A stretch of 64,000 bases of DNA from Janthinobacterium sp. 67 (lineage in GTDB: Bacteria; Pseudomonadota; Gammaproteobacteria; Burkholderiales; Burkholderiaceae_D), in assembly GCF_002797895.1 (NCBI RefSeq), contig NZ_PGES01000001.1:2170001-2234000 (forward strand), written 5' to 3'. The notes beneath the pieces were generated by a model that saw only the letters and a program-made list of their open reading frames with translations, made no database searches and was not told the DNA's origin. How positions within the stretch are numbered: the first letter of the stretch is position 1; every line of letters begins with the position of its first letter. Shown here one piece after another: positions 1 to 8,681 of the stretch. Both the position numbers and the translations under genes were made by a program.

Positions 1-18
1 GTTCTTAATCTCAGCCAT
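1..18 (-). CDS. nuoD: NuoD start (partial)
   Basis: Only the first six codons (MAEIKN) of the gene after nuoC lie in the window; the rest is off the left edge. Its ATG shares one base with the nuoC stop codon (TAATG), which is typical of translational coupling in the nuo operon. Identity as NuoD (49-kDa subunit of complex I) is inferred from nuoA-B-C-D order and the short N-terminus. Confidence 0.7.
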
Positions 19-611
19 TATTTCATCCCGTAATGTTCTTCGCGGATCACGCGCGGCACGTTTTCCCGCGGCTCGATCGTCACGGGCTGGTAAATCACGC
101 GCTTTTGTTCCGGATCGTAGCGCATCTCGACATAGCCGGAGACGGGGAAATCCTTGCGGAACGGATGGCCGATGAAACCGTAGTCGGTCAGCAGGCGGCG
201 CAAGTCGTTGTGGCCTTCGAAGAGGATGCCCAGCAGGTCAAATGCTTCGCGCTCGTACCAGTTGACGGCACGCCAGATGCTCACCACGGAAGGCAGCAAC
301 GGCATGTCGTCGTCCGGTGCGAACACGCGCACGCGCACGCGCCAGTTGTGCTTGACCGACAGCAAGTGCGACACGGCCGCGTAACGCAGGCCATCCCAGG
401 TGCCATCGCCATAGGTCGAATAGTCGACGCCGCACAGATCGATCAATTGCTCGAAATGCAGGGCCGGATCGTCGCGCAGGGTCAGCATCACGGCCAGGTA
501 GTCTTCCGCCTTGACCTGCAAGGTGACTTCGCCCAGCGTTACCGTCGTGCTAACGCGATCGCCCAGGGCAGTGCCGAGGGCGTTTTGCAATACTTCTAAA
601 TGTGTTGTCAT
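18..611 (-). CDS. nuoC: NADH-quinone oxidoreductase subunit C
   Basis: This 197-residue protein is the 30-kDa subunit of respiratory complex I, part of the peripheral arm that passes electrons from NADH to quinone at the cytoplasmic membrane. The family signature is visible at about residues 120-156 ([34 protein letters not shown]). It is a separate protein, not the NuoCD fusion of enterobacteria, as usual in betaproteobacteria. It lies 17 nt after nuoB and overlaps nuoD by one base, so it belongs to the nuo operon. Confidence 0.97.
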   Translation of the reverse strand: MTTHLEVLQNALGTALGDRVSTTVTLGEVTLQVKAEDYLAVMLTLRDDPALHFEQLIDLCGVDYSTYGDGTWDGLRYAAVSHLLSVKHNWRVRVRVFAPDDDMPLLPSVVSIWRAVNWYEREAFDLLGILFEGHNDLRRLLTDYGFIGHPFRKDFPVSGYVEMRYDPEQKRVIYQPVTIEPRENVPRVIREEHYGMK

Positions 612-628
612 AATCTGAAGCGGCCCCG

Positions 629-1105
629 TTAGCGTGCGATCGTGCTGGTACGCTTGATCTTGTTCTGCAACTGCATGATGCCGTACAGCAAGGCTTCAGC
701 GGTCGGAGGACAGCCAGGCACATACACGTCGACGGGCACGATGCGGTCGCAACCGCGCACCACGGAATAGGAGTAATGGTAGTACCCGCCGCCATTGGCG
801 CAGGAACCCATCGAGATGACCCAGCGTGGCTCCGCCATCTGGTCGTAGACCTTGCGCAGGGCCGGCGCCATCTTGTTGCACAGGGTGCCGGCAACGATCA
901 TGACGTCGGACTGACGCGGCGACGGACGAAACACGACGCCGAAACGGTCCATATCGTAGCGGGCTGCGCCCACATGCATCATTTCGACCGCACAGCAGGC
1001 CAGACCGAACGTCATCGGGAACATAGACCCGGTGCGCGCCCAGTTGATCAGCTTGTCGGCCGAGGTGGTGATGAAACCTTCGCTTAATACGCCTTCAATA
1101 GCCAT
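629..1105 (-). CDS. nuoB: NADH-quinone oxidoreductase subunit B
   Basis: This 158-residue subunit of complex I carries the terminal iron-sulfur cluster N2, which hands electrons to quinone. The expected ligands are visible: adjacent Cys37-Cys38 ([11 protein letters not shown]), Cys102 ([11 protein letters not shown]) and Cys132 ([11 protein letters not shown]). Length is normal for the family. The start lies 3 nt after the nuoA stop, so the two are co-transcribed and probably translationally coupled. Confidence 0.98.
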   Translation of the reverse strand: MAIEGVLSEGFITTSADKLINWARTGSMFPMTFGLACCAVEMMHVGAARYDMDRFGVVFRPSPRQSDVMIVAGTLCNKMAPALRKVYDQMAEPRWVISMGSCANGGGYYHYSYSVVRGCDRIVPVDVYVPGCPPTAEALLYGIMQLQNKIKRTSTIAR

Positions 1106-1108
1106 GGC

Positions 1109-1468
1109 TTATTCCCAGTCAAGGGCACCTTTCTTCCAAATGTACCAAAATCCGACCACGAATTCAGCGATGAACACCATCATCGTGACGAAACCGGCCC
1201 AGCCCAGGTCGCGCATTGCAACGCCCCATGGGAAAAAGAATGCCGTTTCCAGATCGAACAAAATAAACAGGATTGCGACCAGATAGTAGCGCACATCGAA
1301 TTTCATGCGCGCGTCTTCGAATGCTTCAAAACCACATTCGTACGGGGAGAGTTTTGCTGCGTCAGGCTTGTTAGGACCTAACAGGCGCCCCAGGAGCTGG
1401 GGAGCGATACCGACACCAAGGCCGATAATAATGAACAGCAGGACGGGGAAGTAATTTTCGAGGTTCAC
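1109..1468 (-). CDS. nuoA: NADH-quinone oxidoreductase subunit A
   Basis: NuoA is a small membrane-arm subunit of complex I. I place the start at a GTG (1468) reading [12 protein letters not shown], which matches the usual NuoA N-terminus and gives 119 residues. The open frame runs upstream for 73 more codons, but that stretch crosses the tRNA-Leu terminator and tRNA, so it cannot be protein. Three membrane segments are visible (about residues 8-28, 63-83 and 88-108), as is the conserved loop [20 protein letters not shown]. No good Shine-Dalgarno precedes the GTG, so the start is likely but not certain. Confidence 0.9.
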   Translation of the reverse strand: MNLENYFPVLLFIIIGLGVGIAPQLLGRLLGPNKPDAAKLSPYECGFEAFEDARMKFDVRYYLVAILFILFDLETAFFFPWGVAMRDLGWAGFVTMMVFIAEFVVGFWYIWKKGALDWE

Positions 1469-1583
1469 GATTGATGAGCTTATATTGAACGATCGGTTAA
1501 ATGAGGACGCTGCGATCATTTGCAGCGTATCTAACGCACGACCCCAATCAAAGCTAAGACCAGGATCGAACGACACATCCTCG

Positions 1584-1636
1584 TAAAAAAAGCCAGCAAC
1601 TTTGTACGAGCCATGGCTCGTGCGCCGTTGCTGGCT
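1584..1636 (-). terminator. Intrinsic terminator after tRNA-Leu
   Basis: On the minus strand, arms AGCCAGCAAC and GTTGCTGGCT enclose an inner ACGAGCC/GGCTCGT palindrome and are followed by a run of T. It sits 10 nt after the tRNA 3' end and separates the tRNA transcript from nuoA. The nuo operon therefore probably has its own promoter between about 1470 and 1585, or depends on read-through. Confidence 0.85.
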
Positions 1637-1645
1637 TCTGATTTC

Positions 1646-1730
1646 TGGTGCCGACGACGAGACTCGAACTCGTACAGCTTTCGCCACTACCCCCTCAAGA
1701 TAGCGTGTCTACCAATTTCACCACGTCGGC
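1646..1730 (-). tRNA. tRNA-Leu (GAG)
   Basis: The minus strand reads GCCGACGTGG at the 5' end and pairs with CGTCGGC at the 3' end, followed by ACCA, so CCA is encoded. The anticodon stem CTATC/GGTAG encloses loop TTGAGGG, giving anticodon GAG (codons CUC/CUU). A long variable arm and the GAGTTCGAGTCTC T-arm fit class II tRNA-Leu. It lies between secG and nuoA, a common betaproteobacterial arrangement. Confidence 0.96.
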
Positions 1731-1742
1731 GGTAAGGCCCGT

Positions 1743-1771
1743 ATTCTACTCTGCTTTGCCGCTAAAGTTAA
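1743..1771 (-). promoter_or_regulatory. Sigma-70 promoter for tRNA-Leu
   Basis: On the minus strand TTAACT (-35, 1766-1771) and TAGAAT (-10, 1743-1748) are separated by exactly 17 nt. The -10 ends 12 nt before the tRNA 5' end, a normal distance for a tRNA promoter. Confidence 0.6.
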
Positions 1772-1880
1772 TGCACAAATGCATCAAAACACAGATAAAA
1801 ACGATAAATTTTTACATCTTCCAGCGCGCCACGATTTTTTCCTGCCGCACTGCCAAAACATTGAGCAATAATCTGCTCGT

Positions 1881-1896
1881 AATGAGAATTACTCTC
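1881..1896. promoter_or_regulatory. Fur-box-like sequence
   Basis: AATGAGAATTACTCTC resembles the betaproteobacterial Fur box (AATGAGAATCATTCTC) with two differences. It lies in the 202-bp gap between the secG stop and the tRNA-Leu promoter, where no iron gene is evident. It may be fortuitous or may serve an unannotated small transcript. Confidence 0.25.
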
Positions 1897-1932
1897 GATG
1901 AGGTATCGAGTTATTACTCGGTAAATACCAAA

Positions 1933-2334
1933 TTACTTCGGAATCGCGCCGGCAGGGGTGCTGGCAACCGGAGCAGCCGCTGCCGGAGCGCTGGCCGCCG
2001 GAGCTGCAGGCACCGTCGTCGGGATCGCGCCCGCGCCGGTGACCGGCACTGGCTTGACGACTTTGTCCATCACGCCGCCGCCGACCGTCGTGGCGCGCTG
2101 ATTGGCCATCAGCGACAGGGCCAGGGTGGCGCCAAAGAAGATCGCGGCGGCAACGCCCGTCGATTTCGACATGAAGTTCGACGAACCCGTCGCACCGAAC
2201 AGGCTGCCCGAAGCGCCCGAACCGAAGGCGGCGCCCATGTCGGCGCCCTTGCCGTGCTGCAGCAACACCAGCGCGATAATCGACAATGCCGAAAGAACCT
2301 GTACTACCACTACCAGATTGAACATCATGTTCAT
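1933..2334 (-). CDS. secG: Preprotein translocase subunit SecG
   Basis: SecG is the small subunit of the SecYEG channel in the inner membrane and assists SecA-driven protein export. The 133-residue protein has two membrane helices (about 3-25 and 59-78) joined by the conserved loop LLQHGKGADMGAAFG-SGASGSLFG. The C-terminal third is an Ala/Pro/Val-rich tail typical of betaproteobacterial SecG. Start M1, M3 or M4 are all possible. It follows tpiA by 28 nt and is probably co-transcribed with it. Confidence 0.97.
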   Translation of the reverse strand: MNMMFNLVVVVQVLSALSIIALVLLQHGKGADMGAAFGSGASGSLFGATGSSNFMSKSTGVAAAIFFGATLALSLMANQRATTVGGGVMDKVVKPVPVTGAGAIPTTVPAAPAASAPAAAAPVASTPAGAIPK

Positions 2335-2362
2335 TGCAATTCCATTCTCAGTTTAAATTAAT

Positions 2363-3112
2363 TCAATCGGCGGCGTGAATAATCGCCAGGAAATCCGCCG
2401 CCTTCAATGCCGCTCCACCGATCAGACCGCCATCGATATCCGGCATCGCCATCAATTCCTTTGCGTTCTCCGGCTTCATGCTGCCGCCGTACAGGATCTG
2501 CACGCCGGCGGCCGCTACCGCATTCTTTGCCGCCAGCTGGCCGCGCAATACCTGATGCACGTCCTGCGCCATTTGCGGCGTGGCCGTCTTGCCCGTACCG
2601 ATGGCCCAGACCGGCTCATAGGCCAGCACCAGTTTCGCCACGTCGTCGGCGGAAATCGCCGCCAGCACGGCGCCCAGCTGCTGCGCCACGACGGCGTCGG
2701 TCTGTCCCGCTTCGCGCTGGGCCAGGGTTTCGCCGATGCAGACGATAGGCGTGATGCCCGCCGCCAGCGCGGCAACCGTCTTGGCCGCCACTTGCGCATC
2801 GCTCTCGCCATGGTAGGCGCGGCGCTCGGAATGCCCGATCACCACATAGCCGCAACCGAAATCCTGCAGCATGGCGGCCGAGATTTCTCCCGTGTAGGCG
2901 CCGCTGGCGTGCGCGGACATATCCTGCGCGCCCCAGCCGAGAGCCGTGCCTGCCAATTGCGCCTGGCACTGCGCCAGATACGGCGCAGGCACACAGACGG
3001 CGCTGGCGGCGCCAGAGGCGGCCAGACCAGCAACTATTTCAGACAATAACACCGCGTTCGAGGTGCGACTGCCGTTCATTTTCCAATTTCCGACGACGAG
3101 TTTGCGACGCAT
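2363..3112 (-). CDS. tpiA: Triose-phosphate isomerase
   Basis: The enzyme interconverts dihydroxyacetone phosphate and glyceraldehyde 3-phosphate in glycolysis and gluconeogenesis. All catalytic landmarks are present: GNWKMN with Asn9 and Lys11, His94 in VIGHSERR, and Glu166 in [13 protein letters not shown]. The 249-residue length is normal. It sits between a quinone oxidoreductase and secG, a conserved betaproteobacterial order. Confidence 0.98.
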   Translation of the reverse strand: MRRKLVVGNWKMNGSRTSNAVLLSEIVAGLAASGAASAVCVPAPYLAQCQAQLAGTALGWGAQDMSAHASGAYTGEISAAMLQDFGCGYVVIGHSERRAYHGESDAQVAAKTVAALAAGITPIVCIGETLAQREAGQTDAVVAQQLGAVLAAISADDVAKLVLAYEPVWAIGTGKTATPQMAQDVHQVLRGQLAAKNAVAAAGVQILYGGSMKPENAKELMAMPDIDGGLIGGAALKAADFLAIIHAAD

Positions 3113-3184
3113 AGTAGCCTAAATTCTAATAACCCGTCATTCTAACTCCGGCACCGATGCCGGTCAAACAGGCAGTGCCCCGTT

Positions 3185-4165
3185 TCAAGCAACTTGCAAC
3201 ATGATCTTGCCCACGTGCGTGCTCGCTTCCATCAGGGCATGCGCTTCGTTGGCTTTCTCCAACGGGAAAGTTTGATAGATCACGGGCGTGATCTTGCCCG
3301 CCTCGATCAGCGGCCAGACGGTCGTGCGCAAATGGTTCGCGATGGCCGCCTTGAAGGCCACGGAACGGGGACGCAGGGTGGAACCCGTCACCGTCAAACG
3401 GCGGCGCAGCAAGGTGCCCAGGTCCAGCTCCGCCCTGGTGCCGCCCTGCACGGCGATCAGGCCGATGCGGCCGTCGTCGGCCAGGCAGCTGATCTCGCGC
3501 GGCAGGTAGTCGCCGCCCACCATGTCGAGGATGACGTCGACGCCCTTGCCACCGGTCAATTCCTTGACGACGGCGACGAAATCTTCCGTGCGGTAATTGA
3601 TGCCCCGTTCGGCGCCCAGCGCCTCGCAGGCGCGCGCCTTCTCGTCGCTGCCCGCCGTGGCGAACACGCGGTGGCCCAGCGCTGTCGCCAGTTGAATGGC
3701 CGTCACGCCGATGCCGGACGTGCCGCCCTGCACCAATAACGTTTCGCCATCGGCCAGCGCGCAGCGGTCGAAGACATTGCTCCAGACGGTAAAGAAGTTT
3801 TCCGGCAGGGATGCGCCTTCCAGCGCCGTCAAGCCCTTCGGCAAGGGCAGGCACTGGCCGGCAGGCGCGGCGCAGTATTCGGCATAGCCGCCGCCCTGCA
3901 CCAGCGCGCAGACGAGGTCGCCCTTTTTGAATGCGATATTGCTGAAATCGCCATCGACGACTTCGCCCGCCACTTCCAGGCCCGGCAAGTCGGATGCGCC
4001 GGCTGGCGGCGCGTACTTGCCCAGGCGCTGCAGCACGTCGGGACGGTTGATGCCGGCCGCGTGCACCTTGATCAGCAGTTCACCGGCCTTGAAGGCGGGA
4101 ACGGGACACTCGACGATCCGCAAGACGTCGGCGGGACCTGGCTGACTGATGGCAACTGCACGCAT
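3185..4165 (-). CDS. NAD(P)H-quinone oxidoreductase, PIG3-type MDR family
   Basis: This 326-residue cytosolic protein is a zinc-free medium-chain dehydrogenase that reduces quinones with NAD(P)H. The N-terminal GroES-like half carries INRPDVLQRLGKYAPP. The Rossmann half has the nucleotide loop VQGGTSGIGVTAIQLA, and the GEVVDG and PLPKGL segments are typical of the PIG3 subfamily. It is 72 nt upstream of tpiA on the same strand, and this neighbour pair is conserved among betaproteobacteria. The physiological substrate is unknown. Confidence 0.9.
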   Translation of the reverse strand: MRAVAISQPGPADVLRIVECPVPAFKAGELLIKVHAAGINRPDVLQRLGKYAPPAGASDLPGLEVAGEVVDGDFSNIAFKKGDLVCALVQGGGYAEYCAAPAGQCLPLPKGLTALEGASLPENFFTVWSNVFDRCALADGETLLVQGGTSGIGVTAIQLATALGHRVFATAGSDEKARACEALGAERGINYRTEDFVAVVKELTGGKGVDVILDMVGGDYLPREISCLADDGRIGLIAVQGGTRAELDLGTLLRRRLTVTGSTLRPRSVAFKAAIANHLRTTVWPLIEAGKITPVIYQTFPLEKANEAHALMEASTHVGKIMLQVA

Positions 4166-4238
4166 GGCGGGACTCTTTCAAGGGAAAACGGCGATTGTAC
4201 GCCATGCCGCCAGCCCTTGCAGACCGCCGCTTCCTCCC

Positions 4239-4847
4239 TTAGCCGCCGCCCGTCTTCGACTGGCGCGGCAACGGCGTGCCGGGCTTCCATTTCGCCGACA
4301 GGGCCTGCCCTTCCTCGACTTGTTCGTGCGTCATCTTGCGCACGACGGCGGCGCGCTGGTCGGCCGCATTCGTGTTGCCGTTCGCCGCCGCCAGGTTCCA
4401 CAGCATGTAGGCGATGACGTTATCCTGCTGCACGCCGCCCATGTGATAGCGGTACATCAGGCCCAGCACCTGCTGCGCCTCGGCGTGGTTCTGCTCGGCC
4501 GCCTTGCGGAACCAGGCCACGGCCTGCTTGTGGTCCTGCAGCACGGCGTTGCCCGTGTAATACATGGCGCCCACGACGTACTGGGCGTCGGCCTTGCCCT
4601 GGTCGGCCGCCTTGCGGTGCCAGAACATGGCCTGCTTGTAATCCTGCGGCAAGCCGCGGCCCATGTAATACATCAAGCCCAGCAAATGCTGGGCATCGGC
4701 GTTGCCGGTCTTGGCCAGTGGCAGGATTTCCTTGTAGGCCAGCGCGTAATTCTTGTTGTTGTAGGCACTGGCGCCTTCGACGAAGCCAGCCCGCGCGGGT
4801 AGCTGTATCGCCAACAGCATGAGTAATGTAATGATCAGTTTTTTCAT
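4239..4847 (-). CDS. Exported Sel1-repeat protein
   Basis: The 202-residue protein starts with a cleavable signal peptide (MKKLIITLLMLLAIQLPARA). It then carries about four Sel1-type helical repeats of 36 residues (ADAQHLLGLMYYMGRGLPQD, then ADAQYVVGAMYYTGNAVLQD, AEAQQVLGLMYRYHMGGVQQD). Such repeats mediate protein-protein contacts, here presumably in the periplasm. The partner is unknown. It is the first of several accessory genes between pnp and the qor-tpiA block. Confidence 0.8.
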   Translation of the reverse strand: MKKLIITLLMLLAIQLPARAGFVEGASAYNNKNYALAYKEILPLAKTGNADAQHLLGLMYYMGRGLPQDYKQAMFWHRKAADQGKADAQYVVGAMYYTGNAVLQDHKQAVAWFRKAAEQNHAEAQQVLGLMYRYHMGGVQQDNVIAYMLWNLAAANGNTNAADQRAAVVRKMTHEQVEEGQALSAKWKPGTPLPRQSKTGGG

Positions 4848-4911
4848 CGGAATGGGATGTGGTCTGACTACTTATTCTTGTTTTGCCAATATGGCCTGCG
4901 GCAGGATGCGT

Positions 4912-5673
4912 TTACTTCCAGCTGACTTTGCCCAGACCCTCGACGCTGACGTCGCGGTTAGCCGGCTTGCCGTACACCACCACCGAACCGAGTCCACTCA
5001 GGTTCAGCTTGGCATTCGTATGGGCATTCACCAAGGCATTGCCAAGGCCGCTCAATTCCAGGTTGACGGCATCGGCCTCGAATTGCTTCGCATTCAAGCT
5101 GCCCAGGCCACCCAGGCTGGCTTTCAGGATGCGCCCGCGGCCGCCCAGCACCACCGAGCCCGCGCCCTGCAAGTCCAGCTCGGCCCGGTCGTTATTGCCG
5201 ATCCACAGCTGCATACTGCCCACGCCGCCCAGGCTGGCATTAAGCTTGCGGTAATCGCCGACCACCTTGATGCTGCCCGCCCCTTCCAGCGACAAGGTCA
5301 GTTCCTCGCCCGTGAATCCCGTGACGTCCGTGCTGCCGTAGCCTTCCGAGCTCACTTCACGCAGATTCGGCAGCACCAGTTCCGCGCGGATCGACGAAGG
5401 ACCGAGCTTGAAGCCGCGCACTTCCGTTTCGATGTGCAGGGTGTCGCCGCTTTGCGCCGTAGTGACATCGGCGATGTAGCGCTTGTCGGCCGTGATGCTC
5501 AGCGACGGCACGCTGCCCTGGCGAATGCGTACTTCCATCACGCCATCGAGCTTGACGCGCACCACGCGGGCGTCGACGTTGCGCATTTCCAGCAAGCGGG
5601 TCTCGGCGGCGACGCCGCGCACCAGGCCCAACGTCGCCAGGAACAGCAGCGCCAGTTGCAGTATTCTTTTCAT
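4912..5673 (-). CDS. Exported GIN-domain (DUF2807) protein
   Basis: I start the protein at 5673 (MKRILQLALLFLATLGLVRG), where a GAGG lies 9 nt upstream; the frame is open for 35 codons further but without a ribosome site. After the signal peptide the roughly 230 residues show repeating short beta-strand units of the form GLGxxxxxG/GxGSxxxxG (GVGSMQLWIG, GAGSVVLGG, GLGSLNA, GLGNALVNA, GLGSVVVYG). This is characteristic of the DUF2807/GIN beta-helix fold (putative autotransporter adhesin head-like). Function is unknown; cell-envelope location is likely. Confidence 0.75.
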   Translation of the reverse strand: MKRILQLALLFLATLGLVRGVAAETRLLEMRNVDARVVRVKLDGVMEVRIRQGSVPSLSITADKRYIADVTTAQSGDTLHIETEVRGFKLGPSSIRAELVLPNLREVSSEGYGSTDVTGFTGEELTLSLEGAGSIKVVGDYRKLNASLGGVGSMQLWIGNNDRAELDLQGAGSVVLGGRGRILKASLGGLGSLNAKQFEADAVNLELSGLGNALVNAHTNAKLNLSGLGSVVVYGKPANRDVSVEGLGKVSWK

Positions 5674-5794
5674 GTAGTACATCCTCGGTATCTTGTTTTT
5701 ATGTGTCGCGGCGCCCTCGTGGGGCTTGCGCGCATTGCCATTGACCACCACTGTAGCAGCGTCGAAAACGGCTGACAATCAGGCTGACAATCGA

Positions 5795-6004
5795 TCAGGC
5801 AAAACGGGCTTTTTCGGCAGCGTTCAGGCGCTTGGCCTTGACGACCACCACTTGCATGGCGGCCTTGTTCGCGGGCGCGGCCAGGGTGGCCGTGGAACTG
5901 GCCACTTGCAGGGCCGGGGCGGCCGGGGCAATGGCGTAGCAGCTGGCGCCAAGCAGGATGGCGGCGGCAACGGCGATGATTTCCATGTTTTTAGCGACGT
6001 TCAT
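5795..6004 (-). CDS. Small exported or membrane protein, unknown
   Basis: The start at 6004 (MNVAKNMEIIAVAAAILLGA) has a good ribosome site, GAGGAG, 6 nt upstream. The 69-residue product has one hydrophobic segment or signal peptide (about residues 8-28), an Ala-rich middle, and a basic end (VVVVKAKRLNAAEKARFA). I do not recognise a family. It lies between the GIN protein and a chemoreceptor on the same strand. Confidence 0.5.
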   Translation of the reverse strand: MNVAKNMEIIAVAAAILLGASCYAIAPAAPALQVASSTATLAAPANKAAMQVVVVKAKRLNAAEKARFA

Positions 6005-6157
6005 GTTGTTCTCCTCGGGTGTCTGGCAGTGGGCTTGCGGTATGGTGTCACTATAGCCATACCGCCCCCGGCAGACACGCCGATTGCGACGAACTGCAAT
6101 TTTGGCAGGCTGGCCTGACAAAATCGCGGATGAACGTGCGGATCGCTGCGCTTCTTC

Positions 6158-8110
6158 TTAAAACTCTTCCCACTCGTCGGCGCCGGACTTGGCCGCCTTG
6201 ACGGGCTTGACCGACGCCAGCGCGCGGGCCGGCGCGCGCGGGGCGGAAGCCGGAGCGGCTGGCTTCGCCTTGAGGCGCGTCACGGGCGCGGGCGCCGCGG
6301 CAGGACCGGCATCGCCCAGGCGGAACATGCCGACGGCTTGCGCCAGATCCACGGCTTGCTCCTGCAAGCTTTCCGCGGCGGCGGCCGCCTGCTCGACGAG
6401 GGCCGCATTTTGCTGCGTCATGGTATCCATGTGCGTGACGGCCGTATTGATCTCGCCGATGCCGGCGCTCTGTTCGCGGCTGGCCACCGTGATCTCGCTC
6501 ATGATGGTCGTCAATTGCTGTACCGACGCCACCACCTGATCCATGGTCTGGCCCGCTTCATCGACAAGACGGCCCCCGGCATCGACCTTCTCCACCGAAT
6601 CGCCGATCAATTCCTTGATTTCCTTGGCCGCGCCGGCGGAGCGCTGCGCCAGGTTGCGCACTTCGGACGCCACCACGGCAAAGCCCCTGCCCTGCTCGCC
6701 CGCGCGCGCCGCCTCGACGGCCGCATTCAGGGCCAGGATATTCGTCTGGAAGGCGATGCCGTCGATCACGCCGATGATGTCGACGATCTTGCGCGAACTT
6801 TCCTGGATGCCGGCCATGGTGCCGACCACCTGCTGCACCACGCGGCCGCCCTTGGCCGCCACTTCCGAGGCGGACACGGCCAGCTCATTGGCCGCGTGCG
6901 CGTTTTCCGCGTTCTGCTTGACGGTCGACGTCAGCTCGTCCATCGAGCTGGCCGTCTCTTCCAGCGCGCCGGCCTGCGCTTCCGTGCGCGAAGACAGGTC
7001 GGCATTGCCGGCGGCGATGTCGGCCGACTCGCTGCGCACCAGGGTGCTGATGCTGCGGATCTGCACGAGCACGGTGGCGATCTTTTCGACGAACAAGTTG
7101 AATGCCTTGGCGATCTGCGCCAGCTCGTCCGCGCCTTCCGCGTCGAGGCGGCTGGTCAGGTCGCCGTCGCCCGTGGCGATCGCTTCCATCGCATCGCGCA
7201 CCAGGCCCAGGCGGCGCAAGGCGCGCGCCACCAGCACGCTCAATACCGTGGCGGCCAGGGCCAGCACCAGCAAGGCCGTCAGGGCCGAGGCGCGCAGCAT
7301 GGAGGTCAATGCCTGCGTCGCTTCCGCGCGGTCGAGCACGGTCGCCAGCAGCCAGTCGCTGCCCGGCACTTTACTCACATGCAAGATGCCGTTCCGGTCG
7401 CCCAGGCGTATGGCGGCGCCGTCGCCGCTCTTTTCGATATCGGCCAGCGCCTGCGCGCTCAGGCCCGGATCCAGCTCGGCCAGCGGTTTCAGGGTCAGCT
7501 TGCCGTCCGGGTGGGCGATGATCTTGCCGCCGCCATCGACGAGGAAGGCGTAGCTCGATGCCGTCGGCTTGATCGAGGCGACGTTTTGCACCACCGCATC
7601 CATCATCACGTCGGCCGCCATCACGCCCGTCACGCTGCCCTTGCCGCCCAGCGGCTCGGCAAACGTCACCACCAGCTTGCCCGTGCTGGCGCCGATGTAC
7701 GGTGCCGTGATGATGGGGCCGCCCACTTCGGATGCCAGCTTGTACCAGGGCCGCGCCGTGGGATCATAGTCGGCGGCGCGCTTGCGCTCCTGCGAAAACA
7801 CGGCGTGCTTGTCGGCAAAGCCGATATACGCCATGTCGAAGGTGCCGGCCTGCTCGGCCGCCTTCAGGGCCGGCAGCGGATCGGCCGCCGTGGCGCCCTG
7901 CTTGAGCGAGCCCACGACGGCTTGCTTGGAGCGCAGCCATTCGGCGATGGCTTGCGCGTGGCTGTGCGACAACTGCAGCATCTGCGTGTCGAGCGCGGCC
8001 AGGGTGCTGGAGCGCGTAGTAAAGAAATTGGCGATGGCGACAGCCAGCATGGCCAGCACGACGATGGAAACGGCGATGGCGATCAGCCGCGCCTTAAGGG
8101 AGGACAACAT
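6158..8110 (-). CDS. Methyl-accepting chemotaxis protein, dCache sensor
   Basis: This 650-residue transmembrane chemoreceptor signals to CheA/CheW. Order: membrane helix (about 9-31), a periplasmic dCache domain (about 35-275) with YDPTARPWY and [19 protein letters not shown], a second helix (about 283-303), HAMP, then the MCP signalling domain with the tip [20 protein letters not shown]. The dCache motif resembles that of amino-acid sensors, but the Asp usually following PY is Gly here, so the ligand is uncertain. It ends in DEWEEF, a CheR/CheB tether pentapeptide (xWxxF). The start codon lies in an inverted repeat (see 8108-8154). Confidence 0.93.
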   Translation of the reverse strand: MLSSLKARLIAIAVSIVVLAMLAVAIANFFTTRSSTLAALDTQMLQLSHSHAQAIAEWLRSKQAVVGSLKQGATAADPLPALKAAEQAGTFDMAYIGFADKHAVFSQERKRAADYDPTARPWYKLASEVGGPIITAPYIGASTGKLVVTFAEPLGGKGSVTGVMAADVMMDAVVQNVASIKPTASSYAFLVDGGGKIIAHPDGKLTLKPLAELDPGLSAQALADIEKSGDGAAIRLGDRNGILHVSKVPGSDWLLATVLDRAEATQALTSMLRASALTALLVLALAATVLSVLVARALRRLGLVRDAMEAIATGDGDLTSRLDAEGADELAQIAKAFNLFVEKIATVLVQIRSISTLVRSESADIAAGNADLSSRTEAQAGALEETASSMDELTSTVKQNAENAHAANELAVSASEVAAKGGRVVQQVVGTMAGIQESSRKIVDIIGVIDGIAFQTNILALNAAVEAARAGEQGRGFAVVASEVRNLAQRSAGAAKEIKELIGDSVEKVDAGGRLVDEAGQTMDQVVASVQQLTTIMSEITVASREQSAGIGEINTAVTHMDTMTQQNAALVEQAAAAAESLQEQAVDLAQAVGMFRLGDAGPAAAPAPVTRLKAKPAAPASAPRAPARALASVKPVKAAKSGADEWEEF

Positions 8111-8154
8111 GGTGCATCCAATAAAAAAGAGAAAATCGGGAGGAATGCACCATG
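8108..8154 (-). promoter_or_regulatory. Inverted repeat containing the chemoreceptor start codon
   Basis: On the minus strand CATGGTGCAT is followed 27 nt later by its exact complement ATGCACCATG, whose last three bases are the receptor's ATG. In mRNA this would make a 10-bp stem covering the start codon, with a pyrimidine-rich loop. No clear Shine-Dalgarno lies outside the stem. It could lower or regulate translation, or be a DNA operator. Confidence 0.4.
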
Positions 8155-8229
8155 GTCGGGGAATAAGATTTTGTCGTCAAGCAATACTGACAGTCGATTA
8201 CCCATAAACAACAATTGATACCATATAGT

Positions 8230-8526
8230 TCATGTCTGGCCGCGCAACTTGCGCAAGCCCGGCGATTCGCCGCCCGCCGCCTCGATGCGGAAACGGGCAA
8301 ACGCCTGCTCCGGCTCGGCATAGCGGCGCAGACTGCCTTCATTAACATAGCGCCCGACGGGGATATCGCCCGCCCCGCCCTTGCGCCGCACCAGCCCGCC
8401 CAGCTCCTGCGTCGGCGCCACCTGGCTGACAAAGACGTTGACGGTGCCCTTGGGCATGATCCGATACACATCATACAGCGGCGCCTCGCTCTTCAAGGGC
8501 AAGGCGTCGAGGTCTTGCGCCGGCAT
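8230..8526 (-). CDS. Possible small protein, unknown
   Basis: A 98-residue reading starting at MPAQDLDALPL is possible. The frame extends upstream to 8661, but that part runs through the pnp terminator (8605-8634) and is unlikely to be translated. The segment APLYDVYRIMPKGTVNVFVSQ looks protein-like and the C-terminus is basic. No family is recognised and there is no clear ribosome site. It may be a degraded remnant rather than a working gene. Confidence 0.3.
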   Translation of the reverse strand: MPAQDLDALPLKSEAPLYDVYRIMPKGTVNVFVSQVAPTQELGGLVRRKGGAGDIPVGRYVNEGSLRRYAEPEQAFARFRIEAAGGESPGLRKLRGQT

Positions 8527-8604
8527 GGCCGCGGACGCGGCGGCGATGGGCAGCGGCACCGGCGTGGGCGCGTTGTCCAGCTGCGCGCAGCGCAAACAAG
8601 GCGT

Positions 8605-8634
8605 AAAAAAAACGCCAGGGCTTGCGCGCTGGCG
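8605..8634 (-). terminator. Intrinsic terminator of pnp
   Basis: On the minus strand CGCCAG and CTGGCG form a stem around a 10-nt loop, followed by eight T. A further perfect 8-bp GC-rich palindrome (ATGCGGCC/GGCCGCAT, 8644-8661) precedes it. Together they lie 20-77 nt after the pnp stop. Confidence 0.85.
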
Positions 8635-8681
8635 GTTTTGATCATGCGGCCGGGGCCGCATTCAGACTAACGTAGACTAAC

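Noticed and set aside
1469..1687. 73 additional codons upstream of nuoA
   Set aside because: They run through the tRNA-Leu and its terminator; the NuoA N-terminus is recognised at the internal GTG.
6338..8218. A 626-codon plus-strand open frame
   Set aside because: It is antisense to the dCache chemoreceptor and has no family-like features.
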